Below, one piece after another: positions 1 to 8,846 of a stretch of 64,000 nt of DNA (position 1 is the stretch's first letter; each line of letters starts with the position of its first letter). Both the position numbers and the translations under genes were made by a program. The stretch covers positions 158,983-222,982 of the forward strand of contig NZ_RQPI01000007.1 in NCBI RefSeq assembly GCF_003854965.1. The letters run 5' to 3'. Below the pieces are notes generated by a model. The model worked only from the letters and a program-made list of their open reading frames with translations, did no database searches and had not been told where the DNA came from. Origin of the DNA: Paenibacillus rhizophilus (GTDB lineage: Bacteria; Bacillota; Bacilli; Paenibacillales; Paenibacillaceae).

Positions 1-104
1 ACCCTGCGATCCAAAAGGTAGTTGACAACGGCAAGTACGAGGAAATCTACAAAAAATGGTTCGGTGAAGCTCCCGACCTGACGAACCTGAAGAACGCACA
101 GTAA
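1..104 (+). CDS. C-terminal end of amino-acid ABC transporter substrate-binding protein (partial)
   Basis: Only the last 33 complete codons are present, read from base 3 to the TAA at 102-104. The fragment contains NGKYEEIYKKWFGEAP, the usual last helix of family 3 periplasmic solute-binding proteins (SBP_bac_3). It sits directly before a matching permease and ATPase, so it is the extracytoplasmic amino-acid receptor of that importer. Its 5' part lies outside the window, so ligand and lipoprotein signal cannot be judged. Confidence 0.8.
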   Translation, partial: PAIQKVVDNGKYEEIYKKWFGEAPDLTNLKNAQ

Positions 105-120
105 GCAAGGCAAGCAAAGC

Positions 121-162
121 AAGCATGCGTAATGTATACTATTGCGCGTGCTTTGTTTTTTT
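121..162 (+). terminator. Intrinsic terminator-like hairpin after the binding-protein gene
   Basis: AAGCATGCG (121-129) pairs with CGCGTGCTT (145-153) with one G-U pair, followed by TG and seven Ts. It lies between the binding protein and its permease, so it probably gives partial termination that keeps binding protein in excess over membrane subunits, as is common in ABC importer operons. Confidence 0.6.
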
Positions 163-233
163 CATAGAGAGATAATTTATGGGGAACGGCGGCATCCCGC
201 CTACCCGCGAAAAGAAGAGAAGGGAAGAGAAAG

Positions 234-881
234 ATGGATTTCAATTTCGACATCATTGGAGGATATTTGCCCTTATTCTTGAGGGGAACCTTATATACGG
301 TCGGCTTTTCGATCGCCTCGATCATCCTTGGTTCCATTTTTGGACTGGGCATCGGCTTCGGCAGAATGCTGAAAAGTCCGCTCTGGCGCTGGCCTTTCCT
401 GGCCTATATCAATTTCTTCCGGGGCACGCCGCTGTATGTCCAGATCCTGATTGTGCATTTCGGGCTGGTTCCCGCCTTTTTTGGAAGCACCAATGCGCTG
501 ATCTCCGGTGTCGTTGCGCTGTCGCTCAACTCGGCGGCTTATACGGCGGAAATTTTCCGGGCGGGCATTCAATCGGTTGATCCCGGGCAGCGTGAGGCGG
601 CGCTGTCGCTCGGCATGACCGGAAGGCAGTCGATGCGGTTCGTGGTGCTGCCGCAGGCTGTTAAGCGGATGGTACCAGCATTTGGCAACGAGTTCATTGT
701 GCTGGTGAAGGACTCCTCGCTTCTGGCGCTCGTCGCCGCCCCCGAAATCATGTATTGGAGTAACACAATGAAAGGCCAGTACATGCGGATATGGGAACCT
801 TATTTGACGGCGGCGGTCATTTACTTTGTTCTCACCTATTCGCTCAGCAAGCTGCTGTCCTATATCGAACGGAGGATATAA
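234..881 (+). CDS. Amino-acid ABC transporter permease (HisM/GlnP family)
   Basis: 215 residues, the normal length for a polar amino-acid importer permease. It has several hydrophobic segments (about 12-40, 52-78, 85-105 and 190-208) and the cytoplasmic EAA loop that contacts the ATPase at about 121-140 ([10 protein letters not shown] then VVLPQAV). The ATG at 234 follows a purine-rich AGAGAAGGGAAGAGAAAG stretch. The ATPase gene starts four bases after the stop, so the two are translationally linked. Substrate is inferred to be a polar amino acid; the exact one cannot be told. Confidence 0.9.
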   Translation: MDFNFDIIGGYLPLFLRGTLYTVGFSIASIILGSIFGLGIGFGRMLKSPLWRWPFLAYINFFRGTPLYVQILIVHFGLVPAFFGSTNALISGVVALSLNSAAYTAEIFRAGIQSVDPGQREAALSLGMTGRQSMRFVVLPQAVKRMVPAFGNEFIVLVKDSSLLALVAAPEIMYWSNTMKGQYMRIWEPYLTAAVIYFVLTYSLSKLLSYIERRI

Positions 882-885
882 CCAA

Positions 886-1617
886 ATGGAACCGATCATT
901 TCCGTCAGACATCTGAGCAAGGCATTTGGGAGCAACACCGTGCTCAGCGATATCAGCGTTGATATCAACAGCCGTGAGGTTGTCGTTGTAATCGGGCCTT
1001 CGGGTTCCGGCAAATCAACCTTTCTGCGCTGCCTGAACCTGCTGGAGCAGCCTCAGGGGGGCGACATCGTCATTGAAGGCGTCAATCTGATGGACACAAA
1101 AACGCGGATTAACGAGGTGCGGACCGAGGTTGGTATGGTGTTCCAGCAGTTCAACCTGTTCCCGCACAAGAAAGTCATTGAGAATATTATGCTGGCGCCG
1201 GTTCAGGTACGCAAGTGGCCGGTGGAGCGGGCTCGGCAGAAGGCGCTGGAGCTGCTGAACAAGGTCGGACTTGCCGAAAAGGCAGAGGCGTATCCCGCCT
1301 CCCTGTCCGGCGGACAAGCCCAGCGGGTGGCGATCGCCAGAGCGCTCGCCATGGAGCCGAAAATCATGCTGTTCGACGAGCCTACGTCGGCGCTTGATCC
1401 GGAGATGGTCGGCGAGGTGCTTGCCGTTATGAAGGATCTGGCCCGGGAAGGGATGACGATGGTCGTCGTCACGCATGAAATGGGCTTCGCTCGCGAGGTG
1501 GGCGACCGGGTGCTGTTTATGGAACAGGGCGCCATTGTGGAAGAAGGGCCGCCGGAGGAGCTGTTTGGAAGTCCGCAGCACATGCGGACCCGGGAATTTT
1601 TATCGAAGGTGTTGTAA
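886..1617 (+). CDS. Amino-acid ABC transporter ATP-binding protein (GlnQ/HisP family)
   Basis: 243 residues from the ATG at 886, chosen because GGAGGA lies about 9 bases upstream and the product begins [14 protein letters not shown]; a longer frame upstream would overlap the permease. Walker A is GPSGSGKST (37-45), Q-loop VFQQF (85-89), signature LSGGQ (140-144) and Walker B IMLFDEP (160-166), so all catalytic motifs are intact. It powers uptake with the permease and binding protein just upstream. Last gene of the operon, followed by a strong terminator. Confidence 0.93.
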   Translation: MEPIISVRHLSKAFGSNTVLSDISVDINSREVVVVIGPSGSGKSTFLRCLNLLEQPQGGDIVIEGVNLMDTKTRINEVRTEVGMVFQQFNLFPHKKVIENIMLAPVQVRKWPVERARQKALELLNKVGLAEKAEAYPASLSGGQAQRVAIARALAMEPKIMLFDEPTSALDPEMVGEVLAVMKDLAREGMTMVVVTHEMGFAREVGDRVLFMEQGAIVEEGPPEELFGSPQHMRTREFLSKVL

Positions 1618-1618
1618 G

Positions 1619-1646
1619 CGGCGGGGATTCCCGCCGTTTTTTTTTT
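1619..1646 (+). terminator. Intrinsic terminator of the amino-acid ABC operon
   Basis: CGGCGGG (1619-1625), loop GATT, CCCGCCG (1630-1636), then ten Ts. It starts just after the ATPase stop codon. Confidence 0.92.
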
Positions 1647-1742
1647 GAAATATAAGAGTTTATCAGATTCATGGATGCCGCCGGGAGCGAAGTAGAATCT
1701 TGTCTATTAATCAAGTAAAATTGGAAGTACGCGGTCAGGAAT

Positions 1743-1768
1743 TGAAACATATTCGGTTTCTCCGCGTA
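1743..1768 (+). promoter_or_regulatory. ECF sigmaW-type promoter of the ter operon
   Basis: TGAAAC (1743-1748), exactly 16 bases, then CGTA (1765-1768). This is the textbook sigmaW promoter of Bacillus (TGAAAC-N16-CGTA). In B. subtilis the terD/terC-like yceCDEFGHI operon is in the sigmaW regulon, so the fit is functional as well as by sequence. The implied start site is about 65 bases upstream of the first terD. Envelope stress is therefore the likely inducer. Confidence 0.8.
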
Positions 1769-1840
1769 TGACCTTGTATATTTATTTTGCCGGGAATGCC
1801 CGGCGCAACCTAGCGATTTTTCGAAATGGAGGGTTAACGC

Positions 1841-2434
1841 TTGGCAGGAATTAATTTGGTAAAAGGCCAAAAAATCGATTTGACTAAAGGCAATGCCGGC
1901 CTGACGAATGTGATCGTCGGTCTGGGCTGGGACCCCGCCGAATCCAAAGGGCTGTTCGGGTTCAAGAAGCAGGCCAATGTCGACTGCGACGCCTCGGCCC
2001 TGCTGCTGAACGCGGACGGAAAGCTCACGAAGAAGACCAATCTGGTCTGCTTCCATAACAAGCAGAGCGCCTGCAATTCGGTCGTTCATTCCGGAGACAA
2101 TCTGACAGGCGAGGGAGACGGAGACGACGAGCAAATCAGAGTGAACCTTAGCGCAGTCCCTTCCGATGTGCACCGGGTTCTGGTTGTCGTCAACATTTAC
2201 GACGCCGTGAACCGCAAGCAGGATTTCGGCATGATCAGATCGGCGTATATCCGCGTGATGAATGCCTCGGGCGGCACCGAGCTGGTCAGATATAACCTGT
2301 CGGACAACTACTCCGGCTTCACTGCCCTGATCTGCGGCGAACTGTACCGCCACGGATCGGATTGGAAGTTCGCGGCGATCGGCGAAGGCAGCCATGCGGC
2401 GCATATCAATCAGTTGGCCGAACGGTATGTATAA
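1841..2434 (+). CDS. terD: TerD family stress protein, copy 1 (divergent calcium site)
   Basis: 197 residues from a TTG start; GGAGGG lies 7 bases before it, and the product begins [14 protein letters not shown] as TerD proteins do. The calcium-binding loop [12 protein letters not shown] (86-97) is intact, but the usual DFDLD motif is replaced by VDCD (47-50), and a stretch (about 31-45) reads [13 protein letters not shown] instead of [11 protein letters not shown]. So one of the two acidic calcium loops is altered. TerD proteins are cytoplasmic calcium-binding proteins of a membrane-associated stress complex. First of three tandem paralogues; the least conserved of them. Confidence 0.9.
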   Translation: MAGINLVKGQKIDLTKGNAGLTNVIVGLGWDPAESKGLFGFKKQANVDCDASALLLNADGKLTKKTNLVCFHNKQSACNSVVHSGDNLTGEGDGDDEQIRVNLSAVPSDVHRVLVVVNIYDAVNRKQDFGMIRSAYIRVMNASGGTELVRYNLSDNYSGFTALICGELYRHGSDWKFAAIGEGSHAAHINQLAERYV

Positions 2435-2493
2435 CGGCAGTTTTCGTGCATTTTGACTTACCCATACCATTAATGAAGAGAGGTTATGCAAAA

Positions 2494-3069
2494 ATGGCAA
2501 TCAATTTATCCAAAGGTCAGAAGATCGATTTGACGAAGTCGAACCCGGGTCTCTCCAAAATTACGGTAGGTTTGGGCTGGGACACGAATAAATACGACGG
2601 CGGCAAGGATTTTGACCTGGACTGCTCCGTTTTTCTGGCGGACGCGAACGGAAGAGTAACCAAAGAGAGCAATTTTATCTTTTTCAATAACAGACAGAAT
2701 GAGAATGGCTCCGTCGTGCATACCGGCGACAACCGTACCGGCGAAGGAGACGGCGACGACGAGCAGATCCAAATCGACCTTGCGGGCGTTCCTGCCGATG
2801 TGGAGAAGATCGCCTTTTCGATTACCATCTATGAGGCAGAGCAGAGAAACCAGAACTTTGGACAGGTCTCCCGTTCGTATGTACGGATTCTGAACGAAGT
2901 GAACAAAGAGGAACTGATCCGGTTTGATCTTGGTGAAGACTTCTCGATTGAGACGGGTGTTGTGGTAGGCGAGCTTTACCGCCACGCGGGCGAGTGGAAG
3001 TTCAATGCCATCGGCAGCGGGTACAAAGACGGATTGGCCGGTCTGACCCGGGATTACGGGCTGCAATAA
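2494..3069 (+). CDS. terD: TerD family stress protein, copy 2
   Basis: 191 residues. The ATG at 2494 was chosen because it has AGAGAGG about 10 bases upstream and gives [13 protein letters not shown]; an upstream in-frame ATG at 2473 overlaps the ribosome site. Both acidic calcium-binding motifs are present: DFDLD (39-43) and [12 protein letters not shown] (79-90). The C-terminus [12 protein letters not shown] is typical. Cytoplasmic calcium-binding stress protein, close to copy 3 and likely a recent duplicate of it. Confidence 0.92.
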   Translation: MAINLSKGQKIDLTKSNPGLSKITVGLGWDTNKYDGGKDFDLDCSVFLADANGRVTKESNFIFFNNRQNENGSVVHTGDNRTGEGDGDDEQIQIDLAGVPADVEKIAFSITIYEAEQRNQNFGQVSRSYVRILNEVNKEELIRFDLGEDFSIETGVVVGELYRHAGEWKFNAIGSGYKDGLAGLTRDYGLQ

Positions 3070-3133
3070 TAGATGGAACTGCCGGCGAGAACTGCCGAAT
3101 CTATGAAACTATAGGTGAAAGAAGGTTTTGATT

Positions 3134-3715
3134 GTGACGATAAGCCTTTCCAAAGGTCAACGGATCGATCTTACCAAGACCAATCCGGGCCTGACCCAAG
3201 TAGTGGTGGGCCTCGGCTGGGACACGAATAAATACAGCGGCGGGAATGATTTCGACCTGGACGCCTCAGCGTTCCTGCTCTATGAGGATGGCAAGGCCAA
3301 GGGCGCAGACGACTTCGTATTTTATAACAATCAGACCGGCGGCGCAGGCTCGGTAACCCATTCAGGCGACAACCGCACGGGAGAAGGCGACGGGGATGAC
3401 GAGCAGATTCTGATCGATTTCGGCAAGGTTCCCTCGCAGATTCACCGAATCGGCATTAGCGTCACGATTTACGATTGCGAAGTCCGCGGGCAGAATTTCG
3501 GACAAGTCTCCAATGCGTTCGTGCGCGTCGTCGATGCATCAAACAACAGAGAAGTGCTGCGCTATGATCTTGGTGAAGATTTCTCGATGGAAACGGCCGT
3601 CGTATTCTGTGAGTTCTACCGCCATGGCGCAGACTGGAAGTTCCAGGCGGTCGGCAGCGGCTTCAGCGGCGGACTAAGCGCCCTGTGCAAAAACTACGGA
3701 CTGGACGCGAGCTAG
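3134..3715 (+). CDS. terD: TerD family stress protein, copy 3
   Basis: 193 residues from the GTG at 3134, which has AGAAGG 8 bases upstream and aligns with the start of copy 2; a TTG six bases earlier is too close to the ribosome site. Both calcium-binding motifs are intact (NDFDLDAS, then [12 protein letters not shown]). It ends GFSGGLSALCKNYGLDAS. Third of the tandem terD genes; a decayed fourth copy and terC follow in the same direction. Confidence 0.92.
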   Translation: MTISLSKGQRIDLTKTNPGLTQVVVGLGWDTNKYSGGNDFDLDASAFLLYEDGKAKGADDFVFYNNQTGGAGSVTHSGDNRTGEGDGDDEQILIDFGKVPSQIHRIGISVTIYDCEVRGQNFGQVSNAFVRVVDASNNREVLRYDLGEDFSMETAVVFCEFYRHGADWKFQAVGSGFSGGLSALCKNYGLDAS

Positions 3716-3921
3716 CATTCGGGCGGGGTCGGTGATGATCCCGCCTTTTTCGAAAGTATTGGGAACATTTGGAGAAATGCTGATAAATAACCCCGTGAAA
3801 CACAGGCGGTGCAGACAATGGGTGTATCGGTGCTCTAAGGACAGAAGACAAATCTGACTGGAGGGAATCCGGAAGCTCAGAGCGCTTCCTGTGGAAATCG
3901 GTGGGCAACCGGCGGGCGGGC

Positions 3922-4119
3922 GCCGAAATTCATCGCAGTGATCTTGAATATTATTTCTCTGTGGAAAACGGCCATAGTGGCAGGAGAATTATAATAGATT
4001 GGGCGCGGAATGGAAGTTTAGCGCCATCGCGGAAGGTGCAATATTTCGGCGGACATCTTGAAATGGACGAAGCTTACCGCTGGGGACTGCGCCCGGGTCG
4101 CAGGCAGAAAATAATATGA
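3922..4119 (+). pseudogene. Decayed fourth terD copy (C-terminal remnant)
   Basis: The DNA matches the 3' part of terD2 and terD3 but only if three reading frames are joined. AEIHRSDLEYYFSVE in the first frame matches [15 protein letters not shown]. After an extra base near 3969, TAIVAGEL follows. After another near 3993, LGAEWKFSAIAEG matches [14 protein letters not shown] third shift near 4042 returns to the first frame with YFGGHLEMDEAYRWGL, like the terD C-terminus. The open frame spanning 3901-4119 is therefore not a real protein. No N-terminal half is recognisable in 3716-3921. Confidence 0.75.
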
Positions 4120-4140
4120 ATATACCGGAGGCAAGTGACA

Positions 4141-4887
4141 ATGGATTGGCTGTCAAATTTTTTTAGGAGCATAAGTGATAATTACAGCCATTTTTTCTCG
4201 TGGCATGATGTAATCGCAACGCTTTCCGACCCCGTAAGCTGGGGGATTATCGCAAGTCTGGTACTCCTTGAAGGTCTGCTCTCGGCGGACAACGCGCTTG
4301 TGCTTGCGGTAATGGTTAAGCATTTACCGAAGGAACAGCAGAAAAAGGCGCTCTTTTACGGAATTTTAGGCGCGTATGTGTTCCGTTTTGTGGCTATCGG
4401 CCTCGGAACGTATCTGATCGGGTTCACTCTGGTCAAGGTACTCGGCGCGCTGTATCTCTTCTACATTGCCTATAAAGGAATCTTCAAGCGCGGCGGTGAC
4501 GATACCGTCGAGAACAAGGGGGCTTCCTTCTGGAAAACGGTGCTGCTTGTGGAACTGATGGATATCGCCTTTAGTATCGACAGCGTTATCGCCGCCTTTG
4601 GCGTGAGCAGCGAAGTATGGGTGCTGTTCATGGGCGGTATTCTCGGCGTGCTGATGATGCGCGGCGTCGCGCAGATTTTCCTGAAGCTGATCGAGAAGTT
4701 CCCTGAACTGGAACAGACGGCTTTTCTGCTGATTGCCATTATTGCCGGTAAAATGATGGCCGGCGCTTTCGGATACGAAATGTCCCATATCGTCTTCTTT
4801 GCTGTTATCATCTCGGTCTTTACCGGTACGATTCTGTACAGCATTGGCCGCAGAAGAAGAGAAGCGAAGAACGAATTGCATCATTAA
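4141..4887 (+). CDS. terC: TerC family integral membrane protein
   Basis: 248 residues from ATG 4141, chosen over a GTG six bases upstream because GGAGG ends 9 bases before it. Seven or so membrane segments. The two hallmark acidic motifs are LEGLLSADNALVL (43-55) and DIAFSIDSV (141-149). In Bacillus the relatives YceF and YkoY export manganese and help load it into secreted enzymes. With the terD genes it forms the membrane core of the ter system. The gene is separated from the next by an 83-base gap containing a perfect hairpin. Confidence 0.92.
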   Translation: MDWLSNFFRSISDNYSHFFSWHDVIATLSDPVSWGIIASLVLLEGLLSADNALVLAVMVKHLPKEQQKKALFYGILGAYVFRFVAIGLGTYLIGFTLVKVLGALYLFYIAYKGIFKRGGDDTVENKGASFWKTVLLVELMDIAFSIDSVIAAFGVSSEVWVLFMGGILGVLMMRGVAQIFLKLIEKFPELEQTAFLLIAIIAGKMMAGAFGYEMSHIVFFAVIISVFTGTILYSIGRRRREAKNELHH

Positions 4888-4903
4888 ACGGAGCAACACG
4901 GCA

Positions 4904-4923
4904 GCCGTCCCCGACAGGACGGC
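4904..4923 (+). other. Perfect intergenic hairpin between terC and the lyase gene
   Basis: GCCGTCC (4904-4910), loop CCGACA, GGACGGC (4917-4923). No U-run follows, so it is not a full terminator. It could stabilise or process the mRNA between the membrane-protein part and the enzyme part of the operon. Function inferred only from position. Confidence 0.4.
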
Positions 4924-4970
4924 AAAGCCGGTTTAAGGGGCAACCATTTTAGGATCGGGAGGGCTGGGCT

Positions 4971-6179
4971 TTGAGATATTTTGAACATTTGACACCGGAT
5001 CAGGAAAAAATGCTTTTCTACTCACCGCCCGTTTGTTTTGATCACACTACCGATAAAGCCCTGCTGGCCTATGCCGTTGGCGCCGCTCTGTACATGCCGG
5101 CTACCCGCCCGAATGCGGCCGAGGATATATGGAAATTGAGAAAGGGCGGTCTGGTCACCGTCATTATGGATTTGGAGGATGCGATCGGGGACGGAGAGGT
5201 GGAGCAGGCCGAAGAGATGGTCGTCCGGCATCTTTCCGTGTTGGCCGAGCTCGCGGAGAAGCCGGAAGAAGAGCGGTGCGGCATTCCGCTGCTGTTCATC
5301 CGGGTGCGGAGTCCTCTCCAGCTGCGCCGGCTGATTTTCCGGCTGGACTCCCTGATCCTGTTGGTGACCGGCTTTGTTTTTCCAAAGTTTACGGCGGAGA
5401 ACGGCGGCGACTACTTCGAGGCGCTTGCCGATTACAACCGGTCGCGCAGAGTCGGCGCTCCTCCGCTGTACGGTATGCCTATTTTGGAGAGCGCTTCGAT
5501 CATTTACCGGGAAAGCCGGCTGGACAACCTTCTGTCGATCCGGCAACTGCTCTCCGGCTACCGGGATTACGTGCTGAATGTCAGAATCGGCGCAACCGAT
5601 TTTTCCAGCGCATTCGGTCTTCGCCGCAGCTCCGACATCAGCATTTACGAGCTTGCGCCGATCCGCGATTGCATCGCCGATATTATCAATGTGTTTGGAC
5701 GGATGGAGGACGGCTACGTGATTTCCGGGCCTGTCTGGGAATATTTTGCGAACAAGGGACACCGGGTGCTGCGCCCTCAGCTGAGACAATCTCCCTTCGA
5801 GGAGGCATTCGGCCGGAACGGCCGCAAAATGCGCAACCGCTATATCTCCAAGGCGCTGGACGGACTGATCCGGGAGGTGCTCCTCGACAAGGAAAACGGC
5901 ATCGTCGGCAAAACGGTGATCCATCCCTCCCACCTGAGGCCCGTGCAGGCACTGTACACGGTGATGCATGAAGAATATGTGGATGCAATGGGCATCGTGG
6001 AGAGCAGTGACGGGCTTCGGGGCGTATTCAAGAGCGAGTACACCAACAAAATGAATGAAATCAAGCCGCATCTGAACTGGGCGAAGCGGGTACTGATACG
6101 ATCTCAAATATACGGGGTGTTGCATGAAGAACAGCATTTTGTCGGACTACTGCCCGAACACGAATATGCACACGTTTAA
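4971..6179 (+). CDS. HpcH/HpaI (CitE-like) aldolase/lyase of the ter operon
   Basis: 402 residues from a TTG start with GGAGGG 7 bases upstream. The fold family is shown by LYMPATRPNAAEDIW (40-54) and the metal-binding DLEDAIGD (67-74), then IGATDFSSAFG near residue 205 and GKTVIHPSHLRPVQ near the end. Known CitE-like enzymes are magnesium-dependent C-C lyases acting on acyl-CoA or oxo-acids; the substrate here is unknown. It is about 100 residues longer than CitE, as in the ter-linked subfamily. The PRTase gene overlaps its 3' end by 56 bases. Confidence 0.88.
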   Translation: MRYFEHLTPDQEKMLFYSPPVCFDHTTDKALLAYAVGAALYMPATRPNAAEDIWKLRKGGLVTVIMDLEDAIGDGEVEQAEEMVVRHLSVLAELAEKPEEERCGIPLLFIRVRSPLQLRRLIFRLDSLILLVTGFVFPKFTAENGGDYFEALADYNRSRRVGAPPLYGMPILESASIIYRESRLDNLLSIRQLLSGYRDYVLNVRIGATDFSSAFGLRRSSDISIYELAPIRDCIADIINVFGRMEDGYVISGPVWEYFANKGHRVLRPQLRQSPFEEAFGRNGRKMRNRYISKALDGLIREVLLDKENGIVGKTVIHPSHLRPVQALYTVMHEEYVDAMGIVESSDGLRGVFKSEYTNKMNEIKPHLNWAKRVLIRSQIYGVLHEEQHFVGLLPEHEYAHV

Positions 6180-7698
6180 TATCGTCGATCAATTGTCTGT
6201 CAAGGTAACCGAAACCGCCAACCCGTTCCGCCTCCCTGTTTCTACGCTCTTCTCCATGGCCGCCCGAATCAACAAAAAGCGTTCGTTTCTGTTTGTCAGC
6301 AAGGTGCTGGGCAAGCACATTCCCGTGAACCCTTATACGCCGCTGCTGACCGGCGCAGCGCTTGGACTGCTGTTGTACCGCGAGCAGCTGCGGGCTTCGC
6401 CGGAAGGCGATTGCTGCACGGCCGGAACGGCTGAGGCGATAACGGAGGAGGCGGTGGCCGGTGCAAGGCCGCAAGAGACTTGCGCCAAGGGCCGAGCGGC
6501 AGGCGCGGAGTCCGATGAGGCTGCGGCCCGCAGTGAAGAAGCGGGCAGCACGGCGGCGGAGCAGGCCGAGCTGCTGCTTGACCGGGCGGTGCGTGGACTG
6601 ATGCATCCGGCCTATGCGGAAGAGGCTTACCGCGATCTTGTCGCCGCCAAGCTGGTGCTGCCGAGGCCCGCGCTGTTTATCGGCTTTGCCGAGACGGCTA
6701 CGGCGCTTGGCCACAGCATGTACCGGCTGTTTGACGGCGGGGCCGCTTATATTCATACGACGCGCGAGGATATCCCGGATTTGCAGTCGGTCATCAGCTT
6801 CGAGGAGGAGCATTCACATGCCGTCGACCATCTCTGTTACGCGCTGGAACCGTCTTTATTGTCCGGCGGCGAGCCGGTCATTCTCGTCGATGATGAAATT
6901 ACGACCGGCAATACCGTCATCAATATTATCCGCGATATCCAGTCCAAGTTTCCAAGGAAGGAATACGTGGTTGCTTCAATACTTGACTGGAGAACCGGTC
7001 GGAATCTTCAGACTTACGGGGAGCTGGAGAAGGAACTGGACATCAGAATCACATCCTTGTGTCTGCTTCAGGGAAGCATCGAAGTAAGCGGCGCGCCGCT
7101 GTTTGAAGCAGCGGATGCCCCGACTTCCTCCGCCAGCACAACGCGGGCACCGGTTGTTGCGTCTTATATAGTAGACGGGATGAAGCGGCTCCCTGTCTGT
7201 TCGATTGATTCGCTGCGTGAAATCAATGCCGCGCCGTACATCCGCGGCTCCGGCCGGTTCGGCATCCGGCCGCAAGACAATACGGAGCTTGACCGAGCCG
7301 CCGCGAATATTGCGCGGAAGCTGCGGACGATGCGGGGAGGAGGCGCGTCACTGGTTCTGGGCGTGGGAGAATTTATGTATCTGCCGATGCGGGTGGCCGC
7401 CGAAATGGGCGAAGATGTCTTCTACCAGTCGACGACCCGCAGCCCGATTCATCCGGGTTCCGCCCCGGATTACGGCGTGCTCAGCGCAGAGGCCTATCCT
7501 TCCGCGGGCGATCCAGGCATTACGAATTATATTTACAATGTCGCTCCCGGGCAGTACGACGACATTTTCGTGCTGCTGGAACGGGAGGTGCCCGCCTCGC
7601 GCATACAGCCGATGCTGGACGTACTGAACAGGCTCGCCGGGCGCAGGGTTCATTTGATTGTGCTGTCCGGCGAAAGAGAGAGGGAGGCGGAGGAATGA
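6124..7698 (+). CDS. Phosphoribosyltransferase with C-terminal TRSP domain
   Basis: 524 residues. The PRPP-binding loop is VDDEITTGNT (255-264). The C-terminal part has STTRSPIHPG near 438, the motif that names the TRSP domain found C-terminal to ter-linked PRTases. Residues about 91-147 are an Ala/Glu-rich linker, probably disordered, splitting the N-terminal conserved block (INKKRSFLFVSKVLGKHIP) from the rest. The ATG at 6124 has GGGGTG upstream; an in-frame ATG at 6166 is an alternative. Likely joins a ribosyl-phosphate group to an unknown base, or the reverse. Confidence 0.87.
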   Translation: MKNSILSDYCPNTNMHTFNIVDQLSVKVTETANPFRLPVSTLFSMAARINKKRSFLFVSKVLGKHIPVNPYTPLLTGAALGLLLYREQLRASPEGDCCTAGTAEAITEEAVAGARPQETCAKGRAAGAESDEAAARSEEAGSTAAEQAELLLDRAVRGLMHPAYAEEAYRDLVAAKLVLPRPALFIGFAETATALGHSMYRLFDGGAAYIHTTREDIPDLQSVISFEEEHSHAVDHLCYALEPSLLSGGEPVILVDDEITTGNTVINIIRDIQSKFPRKEYVVASILDWRTGRNLQTYGELEKELDIRITSLCLLQGSIEVSGAPLFEAADAPTSSASTTRAPVVASYIVDGMKRLPVCSIDSLREINAAPYIRGSGRFGIRPQDNTELDRAAANIARKLRTMRGGGASLVLGVGEFMYLPMRVAAEMGEDVFYQSTTRSPIHPGSAPDYGVLSAEAYPSAGDPGITNYIYNVAPGQYDDIFVLLEREVPASRIQPMLDVLNRLAGRRVHLIVLSGEREREAEE

Positions 7699-8846
7699 AG
7701 GAGCTCGGGATGCAGCGATGGATGGACAAAAAAATAGCTCCGCCCGTCCCCCTGGGCAGTTATGCGCCGGAGGACGTCACTTTCCTGCTGAAGGACCTCG
7801 GTGGCGCTGCGCTTGAACGGGGGACGAAGGAGCGGGAAACCGCTATTCAATCCGGCGTCCACTATTCGGAGATGCTTCCGGTCGAGTACCGTCCGACAGA
7901 CCGGTATATCGATCTGTTCCACGATACGCTCCGCCGGTCGGCGGGCAAAGTCGCACAAGCTGTCGCCGCCGTGTCCGAGCTGATCTGGTCGCGCAAAGGC
8001 CGCGAGGCGGTGCTAATCTCGCTCGCCCGCGCGGGTACGCCGGTCGGCGTGCTGATCAAGCGATACATCAAAGAGATGTATAGAGCGGATCTTCCGCATT
8101 ACAGCATATCCATCATCCGGGGCAAAGGGATTGATGAAAATGCGGTGCTGTATATACTCCAGCGCCACGGAGCGGACGCAAAGCTCCAGTTCATTGACGG
8201 CTGGACGGGGAAAGGCGCGATCCGGCAGGTGCTGATCGAAGCCTGTGAGAGCTTCGGCGTGAAGTATGGCGTCCGGCTGGACGATGATCTAGCTGTACTG
8301 GCCGATCCCGGCCGCTGCACGGCGACATTCGGCACAAGGGAGGATTATCTGATCCCGAGCGCCTGCCTGAATTCCACCGTCTCCGGGCTGATGAGCCGGA
8401 CCGTGCTTCGGGATGATCTGATCGGCCCGGAAGACTTTCACGGCGCCAAATTTTACAGGGAATGGCTGGACGAAGATGTATCCAATCTATTCGTCGATAC
8501 GGTCAGCTCCTGCTTCGCGTCTGCCGCGGAAGCAGGCAGCAGGACGGCTGCGGAGATGCTGGTCTCACCGCCGCCTGTGACCTGGCAGGGGCTGCGGGAT
8601 ATCCGCAGCATCCAGGAAACATACGGCATAGCCGACATTAATCTGGTCAAGCCGGGAGTAGGCGAGACGACCCGGGTGCTGCTGCGCCGAATGCCGTGGA
8701 AAATTCTCGTGGACAGGGTCGATAATCCTAACCTGAGTCACATAATGCTGCTCGCGGAGGACCGCGGCATTCCGGTGGAGATCTTCCCGGATCTGTCCTA
8801 TTCCTGCTGCGGCATCATCAAGCTGCTGAAGGGGGAAAGCGAATGA
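7695..8846 (+). CDS. StiP/PRTase-like protein with C-terminal PELOTA-type domain
   Basis: 383 residues. ATGA overlap with the preceding stop and an upstream GGAGGCGGAGG-like site fix the start. The body matches the family called cysteine protease StiP or PRTase_1 in ter operons (LISLARAGTPVGVLIKRYIKE, split here as LISLARAGTPVG at about 108-119, and FIDGWTGKGAIRQVL at about 173-187). The last ~85 residues (from about GLRDIRSIQ) resemble the L7Ae/PELOTA RNA-binding fold described at the C-terminus of these proteins. Catalytic activity is uncertain. Next gene overlaps by four bases. Confidence 0.8.
   Translation: MKELGMQRWMDKKIAPPVPLGSYAPEDVTFLLKDLGGAALERGTKERETAIQSGVHYSEMLPVEYRPTDRYIDLFHDTLRRSAGKVAQAVAAVSELIWSRKGREAVLISLARAGTPVGVLIKRYIKEMYRADLPHYSISIIRGKGIDENAVLYILQRHGADAKLQFIDGWTGKGAIRQVLIEACESFGVKYGVRLDDDLAVLADPGRCTATFGTREDYLIPSACLNSTVSGLMSRTVLRDDLIGPEDFHGAKFYREWLDEDVSNLFVDTVSSCFASAAEAGSRTAAEMLVSPPPVTWQGLRDIRSIQETYGIADINLVKPGVGETTRVLLRRMPWKILVDRVDNPNLSHIMLLAEDRGIPVEIFPDLSYSCCGIIKLLKGESE

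Noticed and set aside
3901..4119. A 72-codon frame between terD3 and terC read as a gene
   Set aside because: It crosses three frames of a decayed terD copy; its sequence matches TerD only in parts.
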